A DNA stretch of 64,000 nt from Flavobacterium eburneipallidum (GTDB lineage: Bacteria; Bacteroidota; Bacteroidia; Flavobacteriales; Flavobacteriaceae): assembly GCF_027111355.2 (NCBI RefSeq), contig NZ_CP114291.2:310001-374000 (forward strand), in the 5' to 3' direction. Positions within the stretch are counted from its first letter, which is position 1. Each line of letters opens with the position of its first letter. Positions 26,782 to 34,639 of this stretch are shown piece by piece. The position numbers and the translations under genes are program-made. The notes beneath the pieces are model-generated. The model did not search any database and was not told where the DNA came from. It worked only from the letters and a program-made list of their open reading frames with translations.

Positions 26782-27768
26782 ATGAATCCATTATTAATTT
26801 TTATTATTGTTTTTGGTCTTTTTATTTTTCTATCTTCTTTTTTTACTGTCAAACAACAAACAGCTGTTATTATCGAACGATTTGGAAAATTTTTAAGCAT
26901 CCGCCAATCTGGACTACAACTCAAAATTCCGTTGATTGATAGAATTGCAGGACGTGTGAATTTAAAAATTCAACAATTAGATGTTATTATTGAAACCAAG
27001 ACTAAAGACAATGTTTTTGTAAAACTTAAGGTTTCTGTACAGTTTATGGTTGTAAAAGAAACGGTTTATGACGCTTTCTACAAACTGGAATATCCTCACG
27101 ATCAAATCACATCGTATGTTTTTGACGTAGTTCGTGCCGAAGTTCCAAAACTAAAATTAGACGATGTTTTTGAAAGAAAAGACGATATTGCTATTGCTGT
27201 AAAAAGAGAATTGAACGAAGCCATGACCACTTATGGTTATACGATTATCAATACATTGGTTACGGATATTGATCCAGATATTCAGGTAAAAAATGCGATG
27301 AATAGAATTAATGCTGCCGATAGAGAAAAAACCGTAGCTGAATTTGAAGCCGAAGCCTCTAGAATTAGAATTGTTGCCAAAGCACAAGCAGAAGCCGAAA
27401 GTAAAAAACTACAAGGACAAGGAATCGCCGATCAAAGACGTGAAATTGCTCGTGGATTGGTAGAAAGTGTAGATGTTTTGAACAAAGTAGGCATCAATTC
27501 GCAAGAAGCTTCGGCATTGATTGTGGTGACGCAGCATTATGATACTTTACAAGCCATTGGAGCTGATACGAATTCTAATTTGATATTATTGCCCAATTCG
27601 CCTCAAGCTGGAAGTGATATGTTGAATAATATGGTAGCTTCATTCTCTGCTTCGAACCAAGTAGGCGAAATGATGAAGAAAACCAAAAGAAGCAAACCAA
27701 CAATAACTGACAATACTCCAGATTATCAAGAACTTCAAGCACCAGAAGAACCTGAAGAAGAGGTTTAA
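26782..27768 (+). CDS. SPFH/Band 7 (stomatin-like) membrane protein
   Basis: 328 residues from the ATG at 26782 (MNPLLIFIIVFGLFIFL, a membrane anchor); an upstream in-frame GTG is less likely. The SPFH domain follows (TAVIIERFGKFLSIRQSGLQ, then VKLKVSVQFMV), then an Ala/Glu/Arg helical region (AEASRIRIVAKAQAEAESKK) that oligomerises, and an acidic tail. Stomatin-like proteins form membrane scaffolds that organise proteases and lipids. A terminator follows. Confidence 0.92.
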   Translation: MNPLLIFIIVFGLFIFLSSFFTVKQQTAVIIERFGKFLSIRQSGLQLKIPLIDRIAGRVNLKIQQLDVIIETKTKDNVFVKLKVSVQFMVVKETVYDAFYKLEYPHDQITSYVFDVVRAEVPKLKLDDVFERKDDIAIAVKRELNEAMTTYGYTIINTLVTDIDPDIQVKNAMNRINAADREKTVAEFEAEASRIRIVAKAQAEAESKKLQGQGIADQRREIARGLVESVDVLNKVGINSQEASALIVVTQHYDTLQAIGADTNSNLILLPNSPQAGSDMLNNMVASFSASNQVGEMMKKTKRSKPTITDNTPDYQELQAPEEPEEEV

Positions 27769-27786
27769 AATCAAGATTATTTCAAC

Positions 27787-27813
27787 AAAAAAGAGGCTTA
27801 ATTGCCTCTTTTT
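27787..27813 (+). terminator. Terminator of the SPFH gene
   Basis: GAGGC/GCCTC core flanked by A and T tracts. It overlaps the last codons of the convergent gene at 27798. Confidence 0.82.
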
Positions 27814-28052
27814 CGTTTTCTAAACCAACTGATTAAAAATGGAAGTGCTATGTTAAATATCGTTCCTGAATGATTGGATATAATGGATTTATAATCTCCT
27901 AAAATCTCTTTTATTATATTTATTGGAGATAAGCCATCTTTAACATGATGAACATTTAAAATAATTCTTTGAATATTTAACTCCTTTTCTATTTTCAGAA
28001 TTTCTAATTCCTTTTCTATTTGTGCGTAGGATGAATATCTCTTCTTTTCCAT
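27798..28052 (-). CDS. Small DUF6327-like protein
   Basis: 84 residues: a charged coiled-coil N-terminus (YSSYAQIEKELEILKIEKEL) and a hydrophobic C-terminal stretch (about 62-78) ending in RKRKRGN. Composition and position after YtxH- and holin-like genes fit a family I recall as DUF6327; moderate certainty. Likely acts with its two neighbours in a membrane-associated stress complex, inferred from linkage. The stop lies in the SPFH terminator. Confidence 0.65.
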   Translation of the reverse strand: MEKKRYSSYAQIEKELEILKIEKELNIQRIILNVHHVKDGLSPINIIKEILGDYKSIISNHSGTIFNIALPFLISWFRKRKRGN

Positions 28053-28055
28053 AAT

Positions 28056-28406
28056 TTAATCATTAAAAAAGATTTCTGAAAATTTTTCTAAAATTGGTCC
28101 TTCTACTATTTTGTCTTTAATTAAAAATAAAAGACCAGTGGTAACTAAATAAAATCCAGCAATGATAAGAAATCCCAAGGCATAACTACCTATTGCATTT
28201 CCAATAGCAAAAGCCGCAGCAATCGAACAAAAGAACAAAACCATGGTCAATGTAATTGCAATTAATGCAAATTTCAAAATCATGGTAGTTGATTTCATTG
28301 CTAGTTTAAAAGCTCGCAACTTATAGTATTTTGCAGTATTATCAATATAGGATTGTGCTTCCTTTTGAATTTCTTCGGTGTTTTCTTTTAGTTCTTCAAA
28401 AGCCAT
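28056..28406 (-). CDS. Holin-family-like membrane protein (Phage_holin_3_6 type)
   Basis: 116 residues: an amphipathic N-terminus (about 1-35), two long membrane helices (about 42-72 and 76-100) and a basic/acidic tail. The pattern resembles chromosomal proteins labelled putative phage holin (Actinobacterial Holin-X); no lytic genes are nearby, so a lysis role is unlikely. It lies 3 bp before the DUF6327-like gene and 20 bp after the YtxH-like gene. Confidence 0.75.
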   Translation of the reverse strand: MAFEELKENTEEIQKEAQSYIDNTAKYYKLRAFKLAMKSTTMILKFALIAITLTMVLFFCSIAAAFAIGNAIGSYALGFLIIAGFYLVTTGLLFLIKDKIVEGPILEKFSEIFFND

Positions 28407-28426
28407 AAATAGTTTTTTTTAGAATT

Positions 28427-28756
28427 TTAGCTATGATTAGCAGTTTGTTTTTTCAAATCAGCCAATTTTTTTTCTAAAAAAGAAATAACATCTTCCGTTT
28501 TATCACTCGCACTAGAAACCATGTGTTCATACGTTTCCTCTAAACTGTGTTTTTGTGCACCTGAAAATTTATTTCTTAACTGCTGGGTTACATCTTCGTA
28601 TTTGTGCTTTAAATTGTCTTTGGCTTCATCAAAACCTTCTTTAATTTTTTCTCTGGTTTTTGAACCTTTATCTGGAGCAAATAAAATCCCTACTCCTACT
28701 CCTATCGCTGCACCTACTAAAAGTGCCAATGCTGAATTTCCTGTGTTATTTGACAT
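28427..28756 (-). CDS. YtxH-domain protein
   Basis: 109 residues from the ATG at 28756 (MSNNTGNSALALL). One Gly-rich membrane helix (about 8-27, LLVGAAIGVGVGILFAPDKG) is followed by an amphipathic helical tail (KTREKIKEGFDEAKDNL), the YtxH pattern. YtxH-like proteins are general-stress proteins in Firmicutes. First gene of the three-gene unit. Confidence 0.85.
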   Translation of the reverse strand: MSNNTGNSALALLVGAAIGVGVGILFAPDKGSKTREKIKEGFDEAKDNLKHKYEDVTQQLRNKFSGAQKHSLEETYEHMVSSASDKTEDVISFLEKKLADLKKQTANHS

Positions 28757-28996
28757 CGTTTCTAGAATTAAAATTAATACTTCTTTAAAGTTAATCAATT
28801 TATGAATACCTCGATGTTAATATGCCGTTAATTCGTTTAAAAATTAAAATAAAGGATTCTGTAATTAAAACTTTTTAGAAACGATTAAATACCTGTAAAA
28901 CTTGAAAAAATCCCTTAAAATCGATTTATGAAGGTTATTTTTAATTACTAAAATTGATATAATTTTTAAAATTAATCGAAAAAACAAATCATAAGA

Positions 28997-29020
28997 AAAG
29001 TGCTTTAAAAAAAGCACTTT
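28997..29020 (-). terminator. Probable terminator of glnS
   Basis: Ten-base arms (AAAGTGCTTT/AAAGCACTTT) around four bases, just past the glnS stop; the T tract on the minus strand is short. Confidence 0.6.
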
Positions 29021-29029
29021 CCATAGTTT

Positions 29030-31144
29030 TTATTTATTTAAAACTTGTTCAATAAATTCCATTTCTCTATCAGTTGTATTTTTCGGAGGATTGGATTTTA
29101 GTTTCAAAATTTCTTCTCTAAAGGAATTTATTAAATATGAATCATAATCTCGTAAATTCAAAAGTGCTCTCGAACGAACAAATGATGATTCACTTCGTAA
29201 TGACATTAAGTACAATTTAGTAACATCTTCTTTTTCAAAATCAGCCGATTTTAAACTGGAATATTTCAAAATCAGTTGGGCAAACAACAAAGAACTTTTG
29301 TTGTTGTTGATGTTCTTTTTGAAAGAATTTTGCAATAAACTGTAATTCACAATTCCGGCTAAAGTTTCTCCTATTGCTTTTCTGATAGCAATACGTTCTT
29401 CTCTTGTAGCAACTTTGAAATATTTATTGATTTCTTTTAAAGCATTGTTAATACTATTTTCCTCTTTTTTACCTTTTTCTTCCCAGGCATCTTTAAGTCC
29501 AACCGTTTTGTTAAATACTAATTTAGAATCAGTTGAATCCTTATCAACATTGAAATAACCCAAACGTTGGAACTGAAATTTATCTCCTGATTTTGCTGTA
29601 GCAAGACTTGGTTCTACAAATCCTTTCACGATTTGCAAGGAATTGGAATTCATAAAATCAAGGAAGTTTTTCTCCTTGTGACTGTCTGGTGCTTCGTCAA
29701 TAAAAAGACGGTCATACAAACGTACTTCGGCTTCCACAGCGTGTTGGATAGAAACCCAATGCAAGGTTCCTGCCACTTTTCTTTTAGAGGCTTCACTCCC
29801 ACTTCCGCTCAAAGAATCGGTATCATAAGTCACATGAATTTCAGTAATATTTCCAGCTGAATCTTTTACAACAGATTCTCCTTTAATGATATACGCATTT
29901 TTCAAACGCACTTCATTTCCAATAGACAAACGGAAAAATTTAGCCGGAGCGACTTCTAAAAAGTCTTCTCTTTCGATGTACAATTCCTTCGAAAAAGGAA
30001 CTTTTCTGAAACCCGCATTCTCATCTTCCTGATTGTTTTCGGCATCCAAAAGTTCTTCATTTCCTTCTGAATAATTGGTAATAATTACTTTTACTGGATC
30101 TAAAACAGCCATAACTCTTGGAGCCGTTTTGTTCAAATCTTCACGCAAACAAAACTCCAAAAGTGAAACATCAATCACATTTTCTCTCTTGGCAACACCA
30201 ATAATATCACAGAATTTACGAATAGAATTGGCGGTATAACCTCTTCTTCGTAATCCTGAAATCGTTGGCATTCTAGGATCATCCCAACCGTTAACTATAT
30301 TTTCCTGAACCAATTGCAATAGTTTTCGCTTACTCATCACCGTATAATTCAGGTTCAAACGCGCAAATTCATATTGGTGTGGTTTTACCTTTTTATCATC
30401 ATAAATCTGGTCTAAAAACCAATTGTATAATTCTCTGTGCATCACAAATTCCAAGGTACAAATGGAATGTGAAATTTGCTCGATATAATCACTTTCGCCG
30501 TGTGCATAATCATACATTGGATAGATTTTCCAATCGTTTCCTGTTCTATGATGGTGACGGTGCAACACTCTGTACATCAAAGGATCACGCATGAGCATAT
30601 TAGTCGAAGCCATATCAATTTTAGCTCTTAAAACATGACTTCCTTCTGGGAAATCTCCATTTTTCATTCCTTCAAACAAAGTCAAATTTTCTTCAACCGA
30701 ACGATTTCTGTATGGTCCATCAACGCCAGGTTGAGTCGGAGTTCCTTTTTGACTCGCCATATCTTCAGAAGATTGACTGTCAACATAAGCTTTTCCGTTT
30801 TTAATCATTAGAATTGCCCAATCGTACAACTGCTGAAAATAATCAGAAGCATAACGTTCTTCGGCCCATTTGAAGCCCAACCATTGCAAATCTTCTTTAA
30901 TAGCATCAACATATTCTTGCTCTTCATTCGCCGGATTGGTATCGTCAAAACGTAAATTAACTGGCGCATTGTACTTTAAACCCAAACCAAAATTCAAACA
31001 AATGGATTTGGCGTGACCAATGTGTAAATATCCATTAGGTTCTGGCGGAAAACGGAAACGTAAATTGGCTTGAGGAAAACCACTTGTTAAACTGTCTTCT
31101 AGGATTTGTTCTATAAAATGAAGTGATTTCTCTTCGGTTGACAT
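29030..31144 (-). CDS. glnS: Glutaminyl-tRNA synthetase with C-terminal extension
   Basis: 704 residues. Charges tRNA-Gln. HIGH-type motif in PPEPNGYLHIGHAKS and KMSKS-type in NYTVMSKRKLL; the beta-barrel anticodon domains end near LGYFNVDKDS...NKTVGLKDAW (about residue 555), where E. coli GlnRS (554 residues) also ends. Residues about 563-704 are an added helical domain (RKAIGETLAGIVNYSLLQ, then SESSFVRSRALLNLRDYD), vaguely HEAT- or YqeY/GatB-tail-like. That domain may help bind tRNA-Gln; its identity is uncertain. Confidence 0.95.
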   Translation of the reverse strand: MSTEEKSLHFIEQILEDSLTSGFPQANLRFRFPPEPNGYLHIGHAKSICLNFGLGLKYNAPVNLRFDDTNPANEEQEYVDAIKEDLQWLGFKWAEERYASDYFQQLYDWAILMIKNGKAYVDSQSSEDMASQKGTPTQPGVDGPYRNRSVEENLTLFEGMKNGDFPEGSHVLRAKIDMASTNMLMRDPLMYRVLHRHHHRTGNDWKIYPMYDYAHGESDYIEQISHSICTLEFVMHRELYNWFLDQIYDDKKVKPHQYEFARLNLNYTVMSKRKLLQLVQENIVNGWDDPRMPTISGLRRRGYTANSIRKFCDIIGVAKRENVIDVSLLEFCLREDLNKTAPRVMAVLDPVKVIITNYSEGNEELLDAENNQEDENAGFRKVPFSKELYIEREDFLEVAPAKFFRLSIGNEVRLKNAYIIKGESVVKDSAGNITEIHVTYDTDSLSGSGSEASKRKVAGTLHWVSIQHAVEAEVRLYDRLFIDEAPDSHKEKNFLDFMNSNSLQIVKGFVEPSLATAKSGDKFQFQRLGYFNVDKDSTDSKLVFNKTVGLKDAWEEKGKKEENSINNALKEINKYFKVATREERIAIRKAIGETLAGIVNYSLLQNSFKKNINNNKSSLLFAQLILKYSSLKSADFEKEDVTKLYLMSLRSESSFVRSRALLNLRDYDSYLINSFREEILKLKSNPPKNTTDREMEFIEQVLNK

Positions 31145-31163
31145 AATTTTCTGTATTGGATTG

Positions 31164-31171
31164 CAAAGGTA
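31164..31171 (-). promoter_or_regulatory. -7 element of glnS
   Basis: TACCTTTG on the minus strand, 19 nt before the ATG at 31144. Confidence 0.6.
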
Positions 31172-31230
31172 AAAAAATAGATGATAGATAATAGACTTGT
31201 GGATAATAGACTTTCAATTAAATTTATTGC

Positions 31231-31238
31231 TATTTTTG
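31231..31238 (+). promoter_or_regulatory. -7 element of the toxin-antitoxin operon
   Basis: TATTTTTG, 17 nt before the antitoxin ATG at 31256. Confidence 0.6.
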
Positions 31239-31255
31239 TATAAATATCGAACGTT

Positions 31256-31471
31256 ATGAGACAAGTTACAGTTACAATTCCGGATGAATACTATGATAAT
31301 TTGATAGAATTTTTAAAGCCTATTCCTGATACAGTTGTTGATAACAGAGAAGAGGAATATAATAAAAAAATTCAAGAAATGGTTTTAGAACGTGTAAAAA
31401 ATTCTAAACCAGAAGATTATGTCGATGCTAGAGAATCTGTACAAAGATTAAAACTCAAATATGGCTTTTAA
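31256..31471 (+). CDS. Putative antitoxin of a ParE/RelE-type module
   Basis: 71 residues. The start MRQVTVTIPDEYYDNLIEFL looks like a beta-strand plus helix DNA-binding end; the rest is a charged helix that would wrap the toxin. It overlaps the toxin gene by 11 bp, the usual antitoxin-first order. Identification rests mostly on the partner. Such antitoxins normally repress their own promoter. Confidence 0.7.
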   Translation: MRQVTVTIPDEYYDNLIEFLKPIPDTVVDNREEEYNKKIQEMVLERVKNSKPEDYVDARESVQRLKLKYGF

Positions 31472-31760
31472 AGTACAGCAACAAATTCGTGCAGAATTAG
31501 AACTTGACGAAATTATTTATTATTATGAAAATATTCAAGTTGGCTTGGGAAATAGATTTTTAATCGACTATGTAAATCTAATTGATACATTAGAAACCTA
31601 TCCTTTTTTTGAGCAAAAATATAATATCATAAGAAAATTACCTTTCAAAAAATTTCCATACACCATTCACTTTCAAATAGATGAATTTGAAAATATAGTT
31701 TATATTGAATCTATATCTTGTGATTATCAAAATCCTTCAAATACAAGAATAAAATTATAA
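31461..31760 (+). CDS. ParE/RelE-superfamily toxin
   Basis: 99 residues. The pattern AELELDEIIYYYENIQVGLGNRF, then FKKFPYTIHFQIDEFENIVYI, is typical of the ParE branch (gyrase inhibitors), not the ribosome-dependent RelE branch. No obvious truncation. It sits between its antitoxin and folB (ATG 3 nt after the toxin stop), so folB may be read through from the module's promoter. Confidence 0.85.
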   Translation: MAFKVQQQIRAELELDEIIYYYENIQVGLGNRFLIDYVNLIDTLETYPFFEQKYNIIRKLPFKKFPYTIHFQIDEFENIVYIESISCDYQNPSNTRIKL

Positions 31761-31762
31761 AA

Positions 31763-32122
31763 ATGGGAATTATAAAACTAAAAAATATCCGTACTTACTC
31801 GTATCACGGCTGTTTGATTGAAGAATCAAAAATTGGTTCGGATTACTTGGTAGATTTAGAAATAAAAGCTGATTTAGAGGAATCTGCAATTAGTGATGAT
31901 TTAAAAGATACGGTAGATTATGTGCATTTGAACCACATTGTTGTAGAAGAAATGGCTATTCGATCCAATTTATTAGAGCATGTTGCACAACGAATCATCA
32001 AAAGAATTTTTAATGAAATTGAAACAGTTTCTAAAATCAAATTAGGAGTTTCAAAATTGAATCCGCCTATTGGTGGTGATGTTGAAGCGGTTACGATTGA
32101 AATGAAAGAAAATAGAAAATAA
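31763..32122 (+). CDS. folB: Dihydroneopterin aldolase
   Basis: 119 residues, usual FolB length. Converts dihydroneopterin to 6-hydroxymethyl-dihydropterin in folate synthesis. IRTYSYHGCLIEE resembles the conserved active-site GxxGxxxEE region, and NLLEHVAQRI carries the conserved Glu. No other folate gene is adjacent; it follows the toxin gene directly, without its own obvious promoter. Confidence 0.92.
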   Translation: MGIIKLKNIRTYSYHGCLIEESKIGSDYLVDLEIKADLEESAISDDLKDTVDYVHLNHIVVEEMAIRSNLLEHVAQRIIKRIFNEIETVSKIKLGVSKLNPPIGGDVEAVTIEMKENRK

Positions 32123-32189
32123 ATTCTAAATCTTAAAAATTCCAAATTCCAACGTATGCAAATATTATTTTTTTAAATGGAATTTGAAA

Positions 32190-32220
32190 TTTGCATTTTG
32201 GATATTTTATAGTACATTTG
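32190..32220 (+). promoter_or_regulatory. Promoter of tRNA-Cys
   Basis: TTTG (32190-32193), 19 nt, TACATTTG (32213-32220): one of the best-spaced Bacteroidota-type promoters in the window, ending 17 nt before the tRNA. Confidence 0.8.
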
Positions 32221-32237
32221 CAGTCCAATTAATAATT

Positions 32238-32308
32238 GGCGTCGTGGCCGAGCGGCTAGGCTGGGCTCTGCAAAAGCTCCTACTCCGGTTCGAATCCGGA
32301 CGATGCCT
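32238..32308 (+). tRNA. tRNA-Cys (GCA)
   Basis: 71 nt. Acceptor arms GGCGTCG/CGATGCC pair with one G-U; the anticodon stem GGGCT/AGCTC closes the loop CTGCAAA, anticodon GCA; the T-loop GTTCGAATC is canonical; the discriminator base is U, as expected for cysteine. CCA is not encoded. Confidence 0.96.
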
Positions 32309-32315
32309 CTGAATT

Positions 32316-32343
32316 AACCTCTCCTTTTGAGAGGTTTTTTTAT
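32316..32343 (+). terminator. Terminator of tRNA-Cys
   Basis: AACCTCTC/GAGAGGTT arms around five bases, followed by a T tract. Confidence 0.87.
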
Positions 32344-32391
32344 TTTTAATTTTTAGGAAAAATTATGAAAAATTATGGTTATCAAAAAGTT

Positions 32392-33057
32392 TTAATTTAA
32401 TTCAATTCTTATCTCGCTAGATATTTTCCGCAATGTTTCTTGGCTTATTCCCATTGAAAAATGTTTATGAAAATAAATATTACCTCTTTTATTTAAATCA
32501 GTTCTATTCATAGATTGCTTATCAATATTAGAAAACTTTTTAAATAATCCAGTTTTTTTATTTAAATATTTCAGATAATTTAAAATTCCCCAAAACAAAA
32601 AAATTAGCTTTTCGGGATTATTTAATAGTTTATCCAATTCTATGAGATGTTTTCTATTTTCTTGAGACAGAAGATATTCATTAAATTGTTTGTTGTTTAT
32701 AGAAGACATTCCTGTTGTTGGAAATCCTACAATTTCTATAAAAGATATTTTATTAGCTAAATTACTTTCAAGATTAAGTTTTGATATTGCCGTATGGTAT
32801 TTTTTTCCTTCACCATCGTATTTTGGATGTAAAAAAGGATGATGAATATTATATTTTTTCCAAAATTTAACTCCGTCAGTAAGATATTCTTTAACTAGTT
32901 CAAATATTGATAATTCCTCAATATTTATAGCCCAATTCGGATCTTTACCTACAAACAAAACTTTTGCATCAATTGGATTTGCACCTTGAAAATTTCTTAA
33001 ATTATAAAGATTTATTAAAGCTTTTGATGGATGTTTCTGAAAATTACTATTCCCCAT
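32392..33057 (-). CDS. Hypothetical protein, possibly uracil-DNA-glycosylase-fold
   Basis: 221 residues; not firmly recognised. VLFVGKDPNWAINIE (about 33-47) resembles the VGxxPG motif A of the UDG superfamily, FIEIVGFPTTGMSS gives a second conserved-looking strand/loop, and NIYFHKHFSMGIS near the end could be the C-terminal catalytic loop. No signal or membrane helix. It is not clearly linked to neighbours, and its AT-rich codons suggest possible transfer. Tentative. Confidence 0.6.
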   Translation of the reverse strand: MGNSNFQKHPSKALINLYNLRNFQGANPIDAKVLFVGKDPNWAINIEELSIFELVKEYLTDGVKFWKKYNIHHPFLHPKYDGEGKKYHTAISKLNLESNLANKISFIEIVGFPTTGMSSINNKQFNEYLLSQENRKHLIELDKLLNNPEKLIFLFWGILNYLKYLNKKTGLFKKFSNIDKQSMNRTDLNKRGNIYFHKHFSMGISQETLRKISSEIRIELN

Positions 33058-33110
33058 TTGAATTTGATTTAATAAAATTACTTTTAAAATATAATTAAGT
33101 TTAAAATTAA

Positions 33111-33788
33111 TTACTTATCAATCCTTTCCAAAGCATCTTTCAACTTCTCTTTTTCTTTTGGGAACCAGCCTTGAACAATTAAAGCTACTCCAAAAACCAT
33201 CAAAACAATACTGATTATTTTCTTAATTTTAAGAATATTAGTTGGAGTCAGTTTCGTTTTTAATTGTTTGGCTAATACTATTTTAATACAATCGACTAGT
33301 AAATAAGTGATAATTACAGTGATGAAAAAAGTCAACATTCGTGAGTTTTCCATTTCTAATTTTGGTCCAACCGAAATAATAACAGCTAGCCAAAATCCCA
33401 ATACTCCAATGTTGATAATATTCAGAAAAAAGCCTTTTATAAATAAACCTATATAGTCTTTTTTGAGGATTTCGTTGTCTATTTTTTTGGTATTTATATT
33501 CTTTTCTTTATGCAAACTTATGTATGAAATAACACCGTAAGCCAGCATTAATATACCGCCAAACATAAACAAAGCCGAATTATCTTCCAGACTTTTTATC
33601 AATCGATAACTTCCTAAATAAGCAATGGCGATAAAAATAATATCGCCTAAAACTACGCCTAAATCAAAGACTAAAGCAGCCCTGAATCCTTTTATAATAC
33701 TAGTTTCTAGTAATATAAAAAAAACAGGGCCTATCATAAAACTTAAAAAAATTCCCCACGGAATTCCTGATAAAATATCGTTTATCAT
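33111..33788 (-). CDS. LysE-family translocator
   Basis: 225 residues with six predicted membrane helices. The start SGIPWGIFLSFMIGPVFFILLETSI matches the conserved LysE/RhtB N-terminus. Such proteins export amino acids or related small molecules. A hairpin-rich spacer separates it from the upstream head-GIN gene. Confidence 0.87.
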   Translation of the reverse strand: MINDILSGIPWGIFLSFMIGPVFFILLETSIIKGFRAALVFDLGVVLGDIIFIAIAYLGSYRLIKSLEDNSALFMFGGILMLAYGVISYISLHKEKNINTKKIDNEILKKDYIGLFIKGFFLNIINIGVLGFWLAVIISVGPKLEMENSRMLTFFITVIITYLLVDCIKIVLAKQLKTKLTPTNILKIKKIISIVLMVFGVALIVQGWFPKEKEKLKDALERIDK

Positions 33789-33793
33789 TTTTT

Positions 33794-33880
33794 AGTTGTT
33801 GGTTGTAGGTTCTTGATTGTAGGTTGTAAGTTGCTATCCATTTCTAATAACTTACAACCAACAACTTATAACTTACAATA
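33794..33880. repeat. Nested inverted repeats between the head-GIN and LysE genes
   Basis: An 11-bp perfect hairpin (33822-33832 with 33849-33859, GGTTGTAAGTT) and flanking GTTGTTGGTTG/CAACCAACAAC material. It may end transcription of the upstream gene. Similar CCAACAAC motifs recur near 59145-59172. Confidence 0.7.
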
Positions 33881-33885
33881 ATTTT

Positions 33886-34551
33886 CTAATTTTCTTTAAT
33901 TGTTCCGCCTAAAACTGTTTTTTGGTTGATTTGTTTTGGCTTACCATAAATGGTTATCGTTCCACCAGCTCTTGTTTTAGCATCTACTAAATCAGTTGCA
34001 TACACATCGGCAAAACCTCCTGCATTTACAGATACTGTGGCTTGTGTAGCGTTACAATCTTTTCCTTGAAATTTTCCTCCTGCATTAGTAACTACATCTA
34101 AATTTTGAGTTGTTCCTGCTAATTCTACTTCGGATCCACTAGAACTGGTAACACTAATTTTTTTAGCATTAATAGTAGCATTAATACGAGAACCTTCTTT
34201 GGCAAGAAGCTTGAAATTTATGGCTTTTATTTCGGTTTCACAAGATATATAAGAACCTTCATTAGCTTCTATTCCTTCTAATTTTTTAAAATAAACTGTT
34301 GCTAATAAATCTTCTCCATTCAAAAATTTACCTAAAGGAAGCCTAATTTTTAACTCACCATTATTATTAATAACCTCTGCTTCTCCTTCATATTTTCCTT
34401 TTAGCTCTACTTTATTTTGACTTGCTGCTACTAATTTGACTTTAATTTTATCAAAACCAGTCACTTTATCAAAATCTCCAACGTTTTTGGTCACTTGAGC
34501 AAAGGTAAATTGCGATACTAAAACTGCTGCTATAATTAATACTTTTTTCAT
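33886..34551 (-). CDS. Head-GIN (DUF2807) domain exported protein
   Basis: 221 residues with a signal peptide (MKKVLIIAAVLVSQFTFAQ). The rest has repeated short beta-strands with Gly turns (GSRINATINAKKISVTSSSGSEVELAGT), the right-handed beta-helix pattern of the head-GIN/DUF2807 family found in Bacteroidota periplasms or cell surfaces. Function unknown; adhesion or autotransporter-like roles have been suggested for the family. Confidence 0.88.
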   Translation of the reverse strand: MKKVLIIAAVLVSQFTFAQVTKNVGDFDKVTGFDKIKVKLVAASQNKVELKGKYEGEAEVINNNGELKIRLPLGKFLNGEDLLATVYFKKLEGIEANEGSYISCETEIKAINFKLLAKEGSRINATINAKKISVTSSSGSEVELAGTTQNLDVVTNAGGKFQGKDCNATQATVSVNAGGFADVYATDLVDAKTRAGGTITIYGKPKQINQKTVLGGTIKEN

Positions 34552-34639
34552 TGTTATTATTTTTTAAATTATTGAATCATTACGAATACAAACGATTCAA
34601 AGTTGGTATTATTTTAAAAAAATAGTTCTAGTTTAAAAT

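Noticed and set aside
28056..28406. Prophage holin
   Set aside because: Holin-like only in topology; no endolysin or phage genes nearby and the gene lies in a YtxH/DUF6327-like unit.
31198..31206. Exact TTATCCACA (minus strand) between glnS and the antitoxin gene
   Set aside because: A single DnaA-box match without neighbours; probably chance or a minor DnaA site, not an origin. It does weaken the origin call at 36.8 kb, where only variants occur.
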